Assembly (NCBI GenBank): GCA_038214295.1
Contig: JBBQSA010000014.1
Span: 1-64,000, forward strand
Direction of reading: 5' to 3'
From: SHZI01 sp038214295
GTDB taxonomy: Bacteria; Pseudomonadota; Gammaproteobacteria; Steroidobacterales; GCA-2729495
Length of the DNA stretch: 64,000 bases
A model generated the notes under the pieces. That model saw only the letters and a program-made list of their open reading frames with translations, ran no database searches and had not been told where the DNA came from. This document shows, one piece after another, positions 41,821 through 50,953 of the stretch. Position numbers and translations under genes: made by a program. Position 1 is the stretch's first letter. Each line of letters opens with the position of its first letter.

Positions 41821-42718
41821 TGTGCGCGCCCACCCGACTCCACCAAGGCCCCCGGTGCAGGTCTCGTTCGAGTTCTTCCCGCCCAGGACGCCGGAGATGG
41901 AGGCCACCTTGTGGCAGGCGATCCAGAAGCTGGCGCCGCTGCGGCCCCGCTTCGTGTCGGTCACCTACGGCGCCGACGGCTCGACCCGGGACCGGACTCA
42001 CCGGATCGTCGCCCGCATTGCCAGCGAAACGGGCCTCGTCAGCGCCCCTCACCTGACCTGCGTCGGCTCGGACCGGGAAGAAATCCAGGCCATTGCCCGC
42101 ACCTATAGTGACGAGGGCATCCGGCACATCGTCGCGCTGCGCGGCGACCCGCCCCAGGGGGCCGCGAGTTACGTGCCGCACCCGGGCGGCTACGCCTACG
42201 CCGTCGACCTGGTCCGGGGGCTGCGGGACGTGGCGGACTTCGACATCTCCGTGGCCGCCTACCCGGAGGGTCACCCGGAGGCACCCAGCGCGGACTTTGA
42301 CCTGGACAACCTCAAGGGCAAGCTCGAGGCGGGGGCGAACCGGGCCATCACCCAGTTCTTCTTCGACACGGACAACTTCCTGCGCTTCAGGGACCGCTGC
42401 GTGGCGCGCGGCATTACTGCCCCCATCGTGCCCGGCATCCTGCCCATCGCGAAGTTCCGCCAGATGCTGAATTTCGCAACGCGCGCCGGCGCGAGTGTGC
42501 CCCGCTGGCTGCACGAGCGTTTTGACGGGCTCGATGACGACCCCGATACCCAGCGGATGCTCGGTGCCAGCGTGGCCATCGAGCAGGTGGCCACCCTGCG
42601 CCGGCACGGCATCACCGAGTTCCACTTCTACACGCTGAACCGGGCGGAACTCACCTACGCGATCTGCTACGCACTCGGCGTGCGCCCGCAGCCGGCGAAC
42701 ACCGGAGAGCTGGCCTGA
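41813..42718 (+). CDS. metF: 5,10-methylenetetrahydrofolate reductase
   Basis: MetF reduces 5,10-methylene-THF to 5-methyl-THF, the methyl donor for MetH. The 301-residue FAD-dependent TIM barrel shows 'VSFEFFPPRTPEMEATLW' with the catalytic Glu near residue 18, 'RFVSVTYGADGSTRDRT' near 48, 'PHLTCVGSDREEI' near 82, 'GIRHIVALRGDPP' near 105, 'KLEAGANRAITQFFFD' near 170 and 'FHFYTLNRAELT' near 273. The ATG at 41813 matches the family start. It is translationally linked to the regulator before it and to metH after it (TGATG). Confidence 0.97.
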   Translation: MTDVRAHPTPPRPPVQVSFEFFPPRTPEMEATLWQAIQKLAPLRPRFVSVTYGADGSTRDRTHRIVARIASETGLVSAPHLTCVGSDREEIQAIARTYSDEGIRHIVALRGDPPQGAASYVPHPGGYAYAVDLVRGLRDVADFDISVAAYPEGHPEAPSADFDLDNLKGKLEAGANRAITQFFFDTDNFLRFRDRCVARGITAPIVPGILPIAKFRQMLNFATRAGASVPRWLHERFDGLDDDPDTQRMLGASVAIEQVATLRRHGITEFHFYTLNRAELTYAICYALGVRPQPANTGELA

Positions 42719-45700
42719 TGACAAGCGCAAACTTGCCGACGACCCCGGGCTTCCCGGCGCTCCAGGCCCTGCTGGATCAGCGGATCGTCATCCTGGACGG
42801 CGCCATGGGGACCATGGTCCAGGCCCACCGGCTCGGCGAGGCGGATTACCGGGGGCAGCGCTTTGCGGACTCGCCCCGGGACCTGAAGGGCAACCACGAC
42901 CTTCTCAGTGTCACGCGGCCCGACGTGATCGGCGGCATTCACCGGCAGTTCCTCGAAGCCGGGGCTGACGTGATCGAGACGAACACCTTCAACTCCAGCG
43001 CCCCCTCCCTGGCCGACTACGGACTGGAGAGTTGCGTGCACGAACTGAACCTGGCCGGCGCGCGCCTCGCCCGGTCGGTGGCTGACGAGGTGGGAGGCCG
43101 GACGGGCCAGCGGCGCTTTGTGGCCGGTGTGCTCGGGCCTACGAGCCGCACCGCCTCCATCTCGCCGGACGTCAACGACCCCGGCCTGCGCAACGTCACT
43201 TACGACGAACTGGTGGCCACCTACCAGGATGCAGTCCGGGCGCTGCTTGAGGGCGGCGCGGACTTCATCATGGTGGAGACGATCTTCGACACTCTGAATG
43301 CCAAAGCCGCGCTCTACGCCATTGCGGCAGTGGGCGAAGCCATCGGGTTGCGGATTCCCGTGATGCTCTCCGGCACGATCACGGACGCTTCCGGCCGCAC
43401 CCTGTCGGGCCAGACACCCGAGGCATTCTGGAATTCCCTTCGCCACATCAATCCATTCGTTGTCGGCCTCAACTGCGCGCTCGGGGCGAAGGACCTGCGC
43501 CCGCATGTCAGCGAGTTGTCCCGCGTGGCCGGCACGTGCATCAGCGTGCATCCCAACGCGGGCCTGCCGAATGCCTTCGGCGGCTACGACGACACGCCGG
43601 CGGCCATGGCCGGCGTGTTGGGTGAATTTGCCTCGGCCGGCCTCGTGAACATGGTCGGCGGCTGCTGTGGCACGACGCCGGACCACATCGCTGCCATTCG
43701 CGACGCGGTGTCGGGCCACCCCCCCCGGCGCGTGCCGGAAATCGGGATCAAGCTCCGGCTCTCCGGCCTCGAGCCCTGCAACATCGGCGACGACTCGCTG
43801 TTCGTAAATGTCGGCGAGCGGGCCAACGTTGCCGGTTCTACCCAGTTCCGTAAGCTGATTGTCGCGGGCGACTACGCAGGTGCAATGGCCGTGGCCCGCC
43901 AGCAGGTCGAGAACGGCGCCCAGATCATCGACGTGAACATGGACGAGGGGATGCTCGATTCCGTCGCCGCGATGGACCGCTTCCTCAAGATCGTGGCGAC
44001 CGAGCCCGACATTGCCCGCGTGCCCGTGATGATCGACTCGTCCCGCTGGAGCGTGATCGAGACCGGGTTGAAGTGCGTGCAGGGCAAGCCCGTGGTGAAC
44101 TCGATCAGCCTCAAGGAGGGCGAGGCGCCATTTCTGCAGCAGGCGCGGGAAATCCGGCGCCACGGCGCGGCCGTGGTCGTCATGGCCTTCGACGAGCAGG
44201 GCCAGGCGGAGACTGTCGAGCGCAAGCTGTCGATCTGCGAGCGCTGCTACCGGCTATTGACGGAGCGGGTGGGATTCCCGCCGGAGGACATCATCTTCGA
44301 CCCGAATATCTTCGCTGTGGCTACGGGCATCGAGGAACACAACGATTACGGCGTGGCCTTCATCGAAGCGATACGCCAGATCAAGCAGCGGCTGCCCCAC
44401 GCGCTGATCAGCGGCGGCGTCAGCAATGTTTCCTTTTCCTTCCGCGGCAATGATGCCGTGCGCGAGGCCATGCACTCGGTGTTCCTGTACCACGCGATCC
44501 AGGCCGGGATGGACATGGGAATCGTCAACGCTGGTCAGCTGGCCATTTACGAGGGGATCCAGCCGGACCTGCGGGATGCCGTGGAGGACGTCATCCTCAA
44601 CCGGCGGCAGGACGCCACCGAGCGGCTGCTGGAGCTGGCGGGGCGCTATCGCGGTGCCGGCGCCAGCGTCGCGAAGCAGGCCGACCAGGAGTGGCGGAAG
44701 CTGCCGCCCGGCCAGCGGCTCTCCCACGCCCTGGTAAAGGGCATCGACGAGTTCATCATCGACGATACCGAAGAGGCGCGCCTCGCGGCGCGGCGGCCGC
44801 TCGACGTCATCGAGGGCCCGCTGATGGATGGCATGAACGTCGTGGGTGACCTGTTCGGGTCCGGCAAGATGTTCCTGCCCCAGGTGGTCAAGTCCGCCCG
44901 CGTGATGAAGAAGGCCGTGGCCCACCTGGTGCCCTACATCGAGGCCGCCCAGGATGGGGACGTCCGCAAGGCCGGCAAGATCGTCATGGCGACGGTGAAG
45001 GGCGATGTCCACGACATCGGCAAGAACATCGTGGGCGTCGTCCTCCAGTGCAACAACTTCGAGGTGATCGACCTGGGCGTGATGGTGCCCTGCGAGCGCA
45101 TCCTGGAGACAGCCCGCCGGGAGAACGCGGACATGATCGGCCTGTCGGGCCTCATTACGCCCTCGCTGGAGGAGATGGTCCACGTGGCGCGGGAGATGAA
45201 GCGCCTCAACTTCACCCTGCCGCTGCTGATCGGGGGCGCAACGACGTCGCCCGCCCACACGTCCGTCAAGATCGACCCGGAATACGACGGACCGGTGGTG
45301 TACGTGAAGGACGCGTCCCGCGCGGTCGGGGTGGCCCAGAAGCTGGGCAGCGAGTCGGACCGCGCCGCCTACGTGGCTGGCGTGAAGGAAGACGCCCGCG
45401 TGCGCCGGGAGAGGCACGGCCGCCGGAGCGACGCCGCGCCACAGCTTGGGCTGGCCGAGGCCAGGGCGAACCGGATTCCACTCGACTGGTCGGTAGCACC
45501 CGCTGTCCCCGCCTTCACTGGCGTGCAGGTCCTGGACAATATTCCGCTGGCCACGCTGGTTCCTTACATCGACTGGATGCCCCTCTTCAACGCCTACGAG
45601 TTCCGCGGCACTTTCCCGGCAATCCTCGACGACGAGGTCGTGGGTGAAGCGTCCCGGGACCTCTACGCAGACGCCCGGAAGATGCTGGGCCAGATCGTCA

Positions 45701-46425
45701 GCGGCAAGTGGCTGACTGCCCGTGCGGTATTCGGCATCTTTCCCGCCAATCGCGTGGGCGATGACGACGTGGCTATCTACGCCGACGAGCAGCGCTCCGG
45801 GCCAGTCACGGTCCTGCATCACCTGCGCCAGCAGAAGCCGCTGGCCGACAAGCTGCCGAACGCCTGCCTCGCTGACTTTGTCGCGCCCCACGCGAGCGGG
45901 CTGCGGGACTACATCGGTGCGTTCGTGGTCACGGCGGGTCTCGGCATCGATGCGCACGTGGCCGAGTTCGAGCGCAAGCACGATGACTACTCGGCGATCC
46001 TGCTGAAGGCGCTGGCGGACCGCCTTGCCGAGGCCGCCGCCGAGTACCTGCACGCCGAGGTCCGCCGGGTCCACTGGGGCTATGCGGCCGGCGAGAAGCT
46101 GAGCAGCGAGCAGTTGATCAACGAGGGCTACCAGGGCATCCGCCCGGCCCCGGGCTACCCGGCCTGCCCGGACCACACGGAGAAAGCGACACTCTGGAAG
46201 CTGCTCGGGGTCGAGGAGCGCATCGGTGTGCAGCTCACCGAGTCCTTCGTGATGATGCCCGCCGCGTCGGTCAGCGGTTTCTACTTTGCCCATCCCGAGT
46301 CCCGCTACTTCGCCGTCGGCCGGCTGGGCCGGGACCAGGTGCAGGACTACGCCCGGCGGAAGGACCTGTCGCTGGCCACAGCCGAGCGCTGGCTGGCCTC
46401 GAACCTCGCCTACGATCCGGAGTAG
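42718..46425 (+). CDS. metH: Cobalamin-dependent methionine synthase
   Basis: MetH transfers a methyl group from 5-methyl-THF via cobalamin to homocysteine. The full 1235-residue, four-module form is present. Homocysteine-binding barrel (about 15-340): Zn Cys in 'GLNCALGAKDL' and 'GGCCGTTPDHI'. Pterin-binding barrel (about 360-640): 'NVGERANVAGS' and 'DVNMDEGMLD'. Cap and B12 domain (about 660-900): 'GDVHDIGKNIV', whose His at about 765 is the lower axial cobalt ligand. AdoMet-binding reactivation domain (about 910-1235): 'RPAPGYPACPDHTEK' and 'ESFVMMPAASVSGFYF'. All ligands appear intact. The organism must obtain or make B12. Confidence 0.98.
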   Translation: MTSANLPTTPGFPALQALLDQRIVILDGAMGTMVQAHRLGEADYRGQRFADSPRDLKGNHDLLSVTRPDVIGGIHRQFLEAGADVIETNTFNSSAPSLADYGLESCVHELNLAGARLARSVADEVGGRTGQRRFVAGVLGPTSRTASISPDVNDPGLRNVTYDELVATYQDAVRALLEGGADFIMVETIFDTLNAKAALYAIAAVGEAIGLRIPVMLSGTITDASGRTLSGQTPEAFWNSLRHINPFVVGLNCALGAKDLRPHVSELSRVAGTCISVHPNAGLPNAFGGYDDTPAAMAGVLGEFASAGLVNMVGGCCGTTPDHIAAIRDAVSGHPPRRVPEIGIKLRLSGLEPCNIGDDSLFVNVGERANVAGSTQFRKLIVAGDYAGAMAVARQQVENGAQIIDVNMDEGMLDSVAAMDRFLKIVATEPDIARVPVMIDSSRWSVIETGLKCVQGKPVVNSISLKEGEAPFLQQAREIRRHGAAVVVMAFDEQGQAETVERKLSICERCYRLLTERVGFPPEDIIFDPNIFAVATGIEEHNDYGVAFIEAIRQIKQRLPHALISGGVSNVSFSFRGNDAVREAMHSVFLYHAIQAGMDMGIVNAGQLAIYEGIQPDLRDAVEDVILNRRQDATERLLELAGRYRGAGASVAKQADQEWRKLPPGQRLSHALVKGIDEFIIDDTEEARLAARRPLDVIEGPLMDGMNVVGDLFGSGKMFLPQVVKSARVMKKAVAHLVPYIEAAQDGDVRKAGKIVMATVKGDVHDIGKNIVGVVLQCNNFEVIDLGVMVPCERILETARRENADMIGLSGLITPSLEEMVHVAREMKRLNFTLPLLIGGATTSPAHTSVKIDPEYDGPVVYVKDASRAVGVAQKLGSESDRAAYVAGVKEDARVRRERHGRRSDAAPQLGLAEARANRIPLDWSVAPAVPAFTGVQVLDNIPLATLVPYIDWMPLFNAYEFRGTFPAILDDEVVGEASRDLYADARKMLGQIVSGKWLTARAVFGIFPANRVGDDDVAIYADEQRSGPVTVLHHLRQQKPLADKLPNACLADFVAPHASGLRDYIGAFVVTAGLGIDAHVAEFERKHDDYSAILLKALADRLAEAAAEYLHAEVRRVHWGYAAGEKLSSEQLINEGYQGIRPAPGYPACPDHTEKATLWKLLGVEERIGVQLTESFVMMPAASVSGFYFAHPESRYFAVGRLGRDQVQDYARRKDLSLATAERWLASNLAYDPE

Positions 46426-46458
46426 TCTCCCCGCTTCGAAGCCACGAGGAACTCTGCC

Positions 46459-46839
46459 ATGACCGATGCCGGCAAGCTGATCCTGAGACTCGCCCTCGGT
46501 GTGCTGATCCTGCTGCACGGGGTTGCCAAGCTGTCGAGCGGCATCGAGGGGATCACGCTCATGGTCACCGGCGCGGGGCTGCCGGCCCAGGTGGCCTACG
46601 GCGTGTACATCGGCGAGGTCGTCGCGCCGCTGATGGTGCTCGCCGGCTGGTTCGCCCGCGCCGGTGCCGCCATCATTGCCGTCAACATGGTGTTCGCCAT
46701 CGCCCTGGCCCATCGCGGGGACTTCTTCAGCCTGGGCAGTGCCGGCGGCTGGGCCCTCGAGTTGCAGGGCATGTTCCTGCTGACCGCCGTGGCAGTGGCC
46801 TGCCTCGGCCCTGGCCGCTACAGCGCCAACCGCCAATAA
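46459..46839 (+). CDS. DoxX family membrane protein
   Basis: A 126-residue protein with four membrane segments and the DoxX pattern: 'LILRLALGVLILLHGVAKL' at the N-terminus, 'AYGVYIGEVVAPLMVLAGWFARAGA' in the middle, and 'GWALELQGMFLLTAVAVACLGPGRYS' at the end. Family members are linked to quinone and thiol metabolism, and the actual reaction is usually unknown. A GAGGA ribosome-binding site precedes the ATG. It follows metH by 33 bases and may be read from the same transcript. Confidence 0.85.
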   Translation: MTDAGKLILRLALGVLILLHGVAKLSSGIEGITLMVTGAGLPAQVAYGVYIGEVVAPLMVLAGWFARAGAAIIAVNMVFAIALAHRGDFFSLGSAGGWALELQGMFLLTAVAVACLGPGRYSANRQ

Positions 46840-46843
46840 GCGT

Positions 46844-47590
46844 TTATCCGCAGACGGGGCAGGTGGGGGCCTTGCGGATACCGACGAGGCGCGTCGCGCC
46901 GGAGAGGCCGTCGTAGGCCCACAGGTGGTTGCGCAGGCCGGAGTCCAGCCCCAGCCCCAGCAGCAGCTTCAGCGCCTCGGTGGCCACCAGCGCGCCGACG
47001 GTGCCGGCAACGGGCGCGAGGACACCCTGGCCGGCGCAGTTGGCGAAGTTGTCGTCCTCGTCGGAATACAGGCACCGGTAACAGGGCCCGGCCTTGTCGT
47101 CATTGGGAAACACCGCGACCTGGCCCTCGAAGCGGATCGCCGCGCCCGTAACCAGTGGCTTGCGGGCGTTGACACAGGCAGCGTTCAGCAGCAGGCGCGT
47201 GGGAAAGTTGTCCGTGCAGTCGAGCACGACGTCGCAGGCGCCGACCGCATCCTTCAGTTCATAGGCGTCCAGGCGCCGGTTCAGCACGTTCACGTGGGGC
47301 GCAGGATTGGCGGCCCGGAGCCGCTCTGCCGTGGCGTGGGTCTTGTACTCTCCCACGTCGCTCGCCTGGAACAGGACCTGCCGCGGCAGGTTGGTCACAT
47401 CCACCCGGTCGAAATCGTTGATCACGAGGTGGCCGACGCCCGCGTTTGCCAGGTACAGGCTCGCCACCGACCCCAGTCCGCCGAGGCCCACCACGAGCGC
47501 ACTGGCCTGCTCAAGGCGCTGCTGACCGGTTTCGCCGACCTGGGGCAGGGCGAGGTGACGGCTGTACCGGAGTGGATCCACCGGGTTCAC
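46844..47590 (-). CDS. moeB: Molybdopterin-synthase/ThiS adenylyltransferase (MoeB/ThiF family)
   Basis: An E1-like enzyme that adenylates the C-terminal Gly-Gly of MoaD or ThiS for sulfur transfer. The 248-residue protein opens 'RYSRHLALPQVGETGQQRL'. It has the ATP loop 'VVGLGGLGSVASLYLANAGVG' near residue 35, the 'DFDRVDVTNLPRQVLF' segment, the catalytic-Cys region in 'GPCYRCLY' and a Zn-binding pair of CxxC motifs (CYRC and CPVC near the ends). The GTG start overlaps the prmC stop (GTGA). MoeB and ThiF cannot be separated by sequence here; the prmC neighbour is typical for moeB in Pseudomonas. Confidence 0.92.
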   Translation of the reverse strand: MNPVDPLRYSRHLALPQVGETGQQRLEQASALVVGLGGLGSVASLYLANAGVGHLVINDFDRVDVTNLPRQVLFQASDVGEYKTHATAERLRAANPAPHVNVLNRRLDAYELKDAVGACDVVLDCTDNFPTRLLLNAACVNARKPLVTGAAIRFEGQVAVFPNDDKAGPCYRCLYSDEDDNFANCAGQGVLAPVAGTVGALVATEALKLLLGLGLDSGLRNHLWAYDGLSGATRLVGIRKAPTCPVCG

Positions 47591-48450
47591 CGCGCTCCCC
47601 CGTACTGGCCTTCCGTGACCCGAGGCCGACCTGCAAGGTCGCTGGCGGTCGAAAGATTGCCGAAGCCGGCGTGCTTCAGCAGCGACCGCACCTCGTCGGC
47701 CTGGCGGAAGCCGTGCTCGACCAGCAGCCAGCCGCCCGGGCGCAGGTAGCGGGACGCGCCGGCCGCGAGCACCCGGTACGGGTCGAGGCCGTCGTCGCCA
47801 CCATCGAGGGCCACACGCGGCTCGAACCCCAGCTCCGGGTCCGCGCTCGCCCACTCATCGGCGGCAATGTAGGGCGGGTTCGATACCAGCACATGGAAGC
47901 GGTTTTTCGGTTCTTCCGGGTCCGGCAGTGCCGCAAACCAGTCGCCGCGCGCAAAGGTGACATTGCGCAAGCCCAGGGCTTTTACATTGCGCCGGGCCAC
48001 TGTCAGTGCCGGCTTGCTGATATCCGTGGCCACTACGTAGCAGGCGGGCCGCTCCCCCGCGATGGCCAGGGCGATGGCGCCCGTGCCCGTGCCGAGATCC
48101 GCCACCGCCCGGACGGTATCCGCGGGGATGCGGGCGAGCGCCCGTTCCACCAGCAGCTCGGTTTCGGGACGGGGTACGAGCGTTGCCCGGGTCACTTCGA
48201 CGCTGAAGGTCCAGAAGTCACGCCGTCCGACGAGCTGGGCGACCGGCCGGCGGGTTGCCCGCTCGTCGAGCAGGGCGCCGAAGCGCTGCTCCGCATCCCC
48301 GGACACCGTGTTGAAGAGGGACCGGTAGAGACTCTCGCGAGTCTCGCCGAGGGCGTGGGCCAGCAGGAGCTCGGCATCCAGGCGGGGGGAGCCGCCGAGG
48401 CCGCCAAGGCGGCGGGCTCCGTCGCGCAGTAGCTGATCCACAGTGCTCAT
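47587..48450 (-). CDS. prmC: Release-factor glutamine methyltransferase
   Basis: PrmC methylates the Gln of the GGQ motif in release factors 1 and 2. The 287-residue protein has an N-terminal helical domain that recognises the factor ('RLDAELLLAHALGETRESLY'), SAM motif I 'VADLGTGTGAIALAIAGE' near residue 119, and the catalytic NPPY in 'HVLVSNPPYIAADEW' near 187. Its substrate gene prfA lies 5.3 kb away on the same strand instead of immediately upstream, the space being filled by sulfur-metabolism, antiporter and DUF885 genes. Confidence 0.96.
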   Translation of the reverse strand: MSTVDQLLRDGARRLGGLGGSPRLDAELLLAHALGETRESLYRSLFNTVSGDAEQRFGALLDERATRRPVAQLVGRRDFWTFSVEVTRATLVPRPETELLVERALARIPADTVRAVADLGTGTGAIALAIAGERPACYVVATDISKPALTVARRNVKALGLRNVTFARGDWFAALPDPEEPKNRFHVLVSNPPYIAADEWASADPELGFEPRVALDGGDDGLDPYRVLAAGASRYLRPGGWLLVEHGFRQADEVRSLLKHAGFGNLSTASDLAGRPRVTEGQYGGAR

Positions 48451-48528
48451 CGGGGCTATGTTAGCCTGCCAACCCCGTCGCATCCCAAAATCAGACCCCC
48501 AGCAACCGACGAGACCAGGGCTACCACC

Positions 48529-49704
48529 ATGGCCGGAAAAAGCAGCCAGTCCGAGACCTCCCGGTTCGCCACCAGGGTTATCCACGCGGGCGAAACCACC
48601 GATTCCGCGACCGGCGCCGTGATGCCGCCCATTGTCACCAGCACCACCTTCGAGTGGGAGGCCTTCGGGCGGCCCCGGGAGCATGTCTACACGCGCTCGT
48701 CGAACCCGACCCGCGACGCCCTGGAGCGTTGCGTGGCCGAACTGGAATCCGGAGCACGAGGGCTTGCCTATGCCTCCGGCCAGGCCGCAACGGCGGGCAT
48801 CCTCGACCTGCTCGACGCCGGCAGCCACGTGGTCGCGCCGCTCGACTTCTACGGTGGTACCCGCCGTCTCTTTGACCAGGTTCGCCGGAGGATCGGAGCC
48901 CTGGAATTCACCTACGTGGACATGACCGATCCGGCGCGCGTCGCCAGCGCGGTCCGTCCCGGCACGAAGCTGATCTGGATCGAGACGCCGACGAATCCGC
49001 TGCTCAAGATCACCGACATCCCCGCCATCGTGGCGATCGCCCGGCAGCACCAGGTGCTGACCTGTGTCGACAACACCTTCGCGACGCCGTGCTTCCAGCG
49101 GCCGCTTGAACTCGGCGTCGATATCGTGATGCATTCAGCGACGAAGTACTTCGGCGGCCACTCGGATGTGCTCGGCGGCATCAACGTGGTTGCCGACGCC
49201 GAGCTTGGCAAGCAGCTGCACCAGCTGCGCAGCGCTTCGGGGGGCGTGCTCGGTCCCTTCGATTCCTACCTGGTACTGCGCGGGATCAAGACGCTGGCCC
49301 TGCGCATGGAACGGCACTGCACGAATGCGCTGGCAGTCGCGCAGCATCTAGAGAAACATTCGAAGGTGCTGCGGGTGTACTACCCCGGGCTGCCGGCCCA
49401 CCCCCAGCACGCGCTGGCGCGGCGCCAGATGGGCGGTTTCGGGGGTATCGTGTGCTTCGAGATCAGCGGCGACGCGGCCACCGTCGGCAGGTTTCTGAAC
49501 CAGCTGCAGCTGTTCACCGTCGCTGAGAGCCTTGGTGCCGTGGAAAGCCTGGCCGGGCAGCCGGCCACGATGAGCCACTCCAGCGTGCCCGCCGACGAGC
49601 GCCGGAAGATGGGCATTGCCGACAACCTGGTGCGGCTGTCTGTAGGTATCGAGGGCGTCGAAGACCTGCTGGCAGACCTGGACCAGGCACTCGCCGTGGC
49701 GTAG
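48529..49704 (+). CDS. Trans-sulfuration PLP enzyme (cystathionine gamma-synthase/gamma-lyase or O-succinylhomoserine sulfhydrylase)
   Basis: A 391-residue fold-type I PLP enzyme of the Cys/Met metabolism family. It opens 'FATRVIHAGETTDSATGAVMPPI'. It has 'YTRSSNPTRDALERCVAELE' near residue 58, 'ASGQAATAGILDLL' near 83, the Tyr of the PLP stack in 'DFYGGTRRLFDQV', 'VDNTFATPCFQRPL' near 182 and the cofactor lysine in 'HSATKYFGGHSDVLGG' near 205. Family members share these motifs, so I cannot tell whether it makes cystathionine, cleaves it or uses sulfide directly. It diverges from prmC. Confidence 0.88.
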   Translation: MAGKSSQSETSRFATRVIHAGETTDSATGAVMPPIVTSTTFEWEAFGRPREHVYTRSSNPTRDALERCVAELESGARGLAYASGQAATAGILDLLDAGSHVVAPLDFYGGTRRLFDQVRRRIGALEFTYVDMTDPARVASAVRPGTKLIWIETPTNPLLKITDIPAIVAIARQHQVLTCVDNTFATPCFQRPLELGVDIVMHSATKYFGGHSDVLGGINVVADAELGKQLHQLRSASGGVLGPFDSYLVLRGIKTLALRMERHCTNALAVAQHLEKHSKVLRVYYPGLPAHPQHALARRQMGGFGGIVCFEISGDAATVGRFLNQLQLFTVAESLGAVESLAGQPATMSHSSVPADERRKMGIADNLVRLSVGIEGVEDLLADLDQALAVA

Positions 49705-49720
49705 CGGCGGTGCCGGCCAC

Positions 49721-50953
49721 TCACCCCCGGTAGTGATCAATTACCCGGTTGAGCGTCAGGCCTTGCACCAGTACCGAGAAGATCACCACCATGTAGGTCG
49801 CCCCGATCAGCAGGTCGCGCTGGGGTGATGGGGGCAGTGACAGGGCCAGCCCGATCGAGATCCCCCCGCGCAGACCGGCCCAGGTCAGTATCGGGATCGC
49901 GCCGCGGCTGAACGTCCGCTTGAACTTCATCAGCCCCATCGGGATGGCGACGCTCAGGAATCTCGCGGCGAGCACCAGTACCACGGCGATCGCCCCCATG
50001 GCGATATTCTGGGGCGTGGTCCGGATCACCAGCAGTTCGACGCCGATGAGGATGAACAGCACAGCATTCAGGAACTCGTCGATCAGTTCCCAGAACGAAT
50101 CCAGGTGCTCCCGCGTCTTCTCCGACATGCCGAACTCGCGCCCGTGGTTGCCGGTGAGCATGCCGGCCACCACCACGGCGATCGGCGCCGAGACGTGCAC
50201 GTACTCGGCAAAGCTGTAGGTGCCGGCGGCAAGTCCCAGCGTCAGCAGGATCTCCACCGGGTAGTTGTCCACCTTCCGCAGCATGCGGTAGACGGCATAA
50301 CCGGCTACGCCTCCCAGCAGCGCACCGCCCACTGCTTCCCGCAGCAGGAAGGCGCCAACGCTGGCCGGATCAGCCTCGCTTGCGCCCGTGGCGATGCCGA
50401 GCAGCGTGAGGAAGACCACGACCCCGATACCGTCGTTGAACAGCGACTCGCCCGCGATCTTGGTCTCCAGGGACTTGGTGGCCCCCGCTCTCTTCAGCAC
50501 GCCAAGGACCGCGACCGGGTCGGTCGGCGAGATCAGCGCGCCGAACAGCAGCCCGTAGATCAGCGGAATCTCAAGGCCAATGGCCCGGGCCGCGGCCCAG
50601 AAGCCCACGCCGATCAGGCCGGTGGCGAGCGCGACCCCGACCGTCGAGAGCACCGCGACCGGCAGCCATTGGGAGCGCAGGTCCTGGAGATTGACGTGGA
50701 GGGCGCCGGCAAACAGCAGGAAGGCCAGCATGCCGTGCAGCAGCGTTTCACTGAAGTCGATGGACCCCACGAGCTCCGCGGCGAGGCGCGTGCCGGGGAC
50801 CCCGAGCTTGCCCAGCACCACCGTGCCCAGGGACAGCAGCAGCGCGATGACCATCAGGCCGATCGTCGACGGCAGGCGCAGGTAGCGGTAGTTGAGGTAG
50901 CTCGCGAGTCCCGCGAGCACCAGCAGGATGGCTGCTGCCTGGAAGATCGTCAT
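49721..50953 (-). CDS. Cation/proton antiporter, CPA1 (NhaP-type)
   Basis: A 410-residue protein with about twelve membrane segments that exchanges Na+ or K+ for H+ across the inner membrane. CPA1 hallmarks are 'GALISPTDPVAVLGVLKRAG' near residue 145 (the unwound helix with the TDPV pattern) and 'AGESLFNDGIGVVVFLTLLG' near 172 (the ND ion-binding pair). Later segments have 'YSFAEYVHVSAPIAVVVAGML' and 'WAGLRGGISIGLALSLP' (the RGG segment). There is no large C-terminal cytoplasmic domain. It overlaps the DUF885 gene by 4 bases. Confidence 0.92.
   Translation of the reverse strand: MTIFQAAAILLVLAGLASYLNYRYLRLPSTIGLMVIALLLSLGTVVLGKLGVPGTRLAAELVGSIDFSETLLHGMLAFLLFAGALHVNLQDLRSQWLPVAVLSTVGVALATGLIGVGFWAAARAIGLEIPLIYGLLFGALISPTDPVAVLGVLKRAGATKSLETKIAGESLFNDGIGVVVFLTLLGIATGASEADPASVGAFLLREAVGGALLGGVAGYAVYRMLRKVDNYPVEILLTLGLAAGTYSFAEYVHVSAPIAVVVAGMLTGNHGREFGMSEKTREHLDSFWELIDEFLNAVLFILIGVELLVIRTTPQNIAMGAIAVVLVLAARFLSVAIPMGLMKFKRTFSRGAIPILTWAGLRGGISIGLALSLPPSPQRDLLIGATYMVVIFSVLVQGLTLNRVIDHYRG

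Noticed and set aside
44254..46836. An 860-codon open frame antisense to metH
   Set aside because: It mirrors metH codon by codon, is rich in Arg, His and Gly with no domain pattern, and has no ribosome-binding site. Long antisense frames are expected in GC-rich genes.
48451..48528. Riboswitch or operator before the trans-sulfuration gene
   Set aside because: The 78 bases contain no stable hairpin and no copy of the ATATAAAG palindrome.
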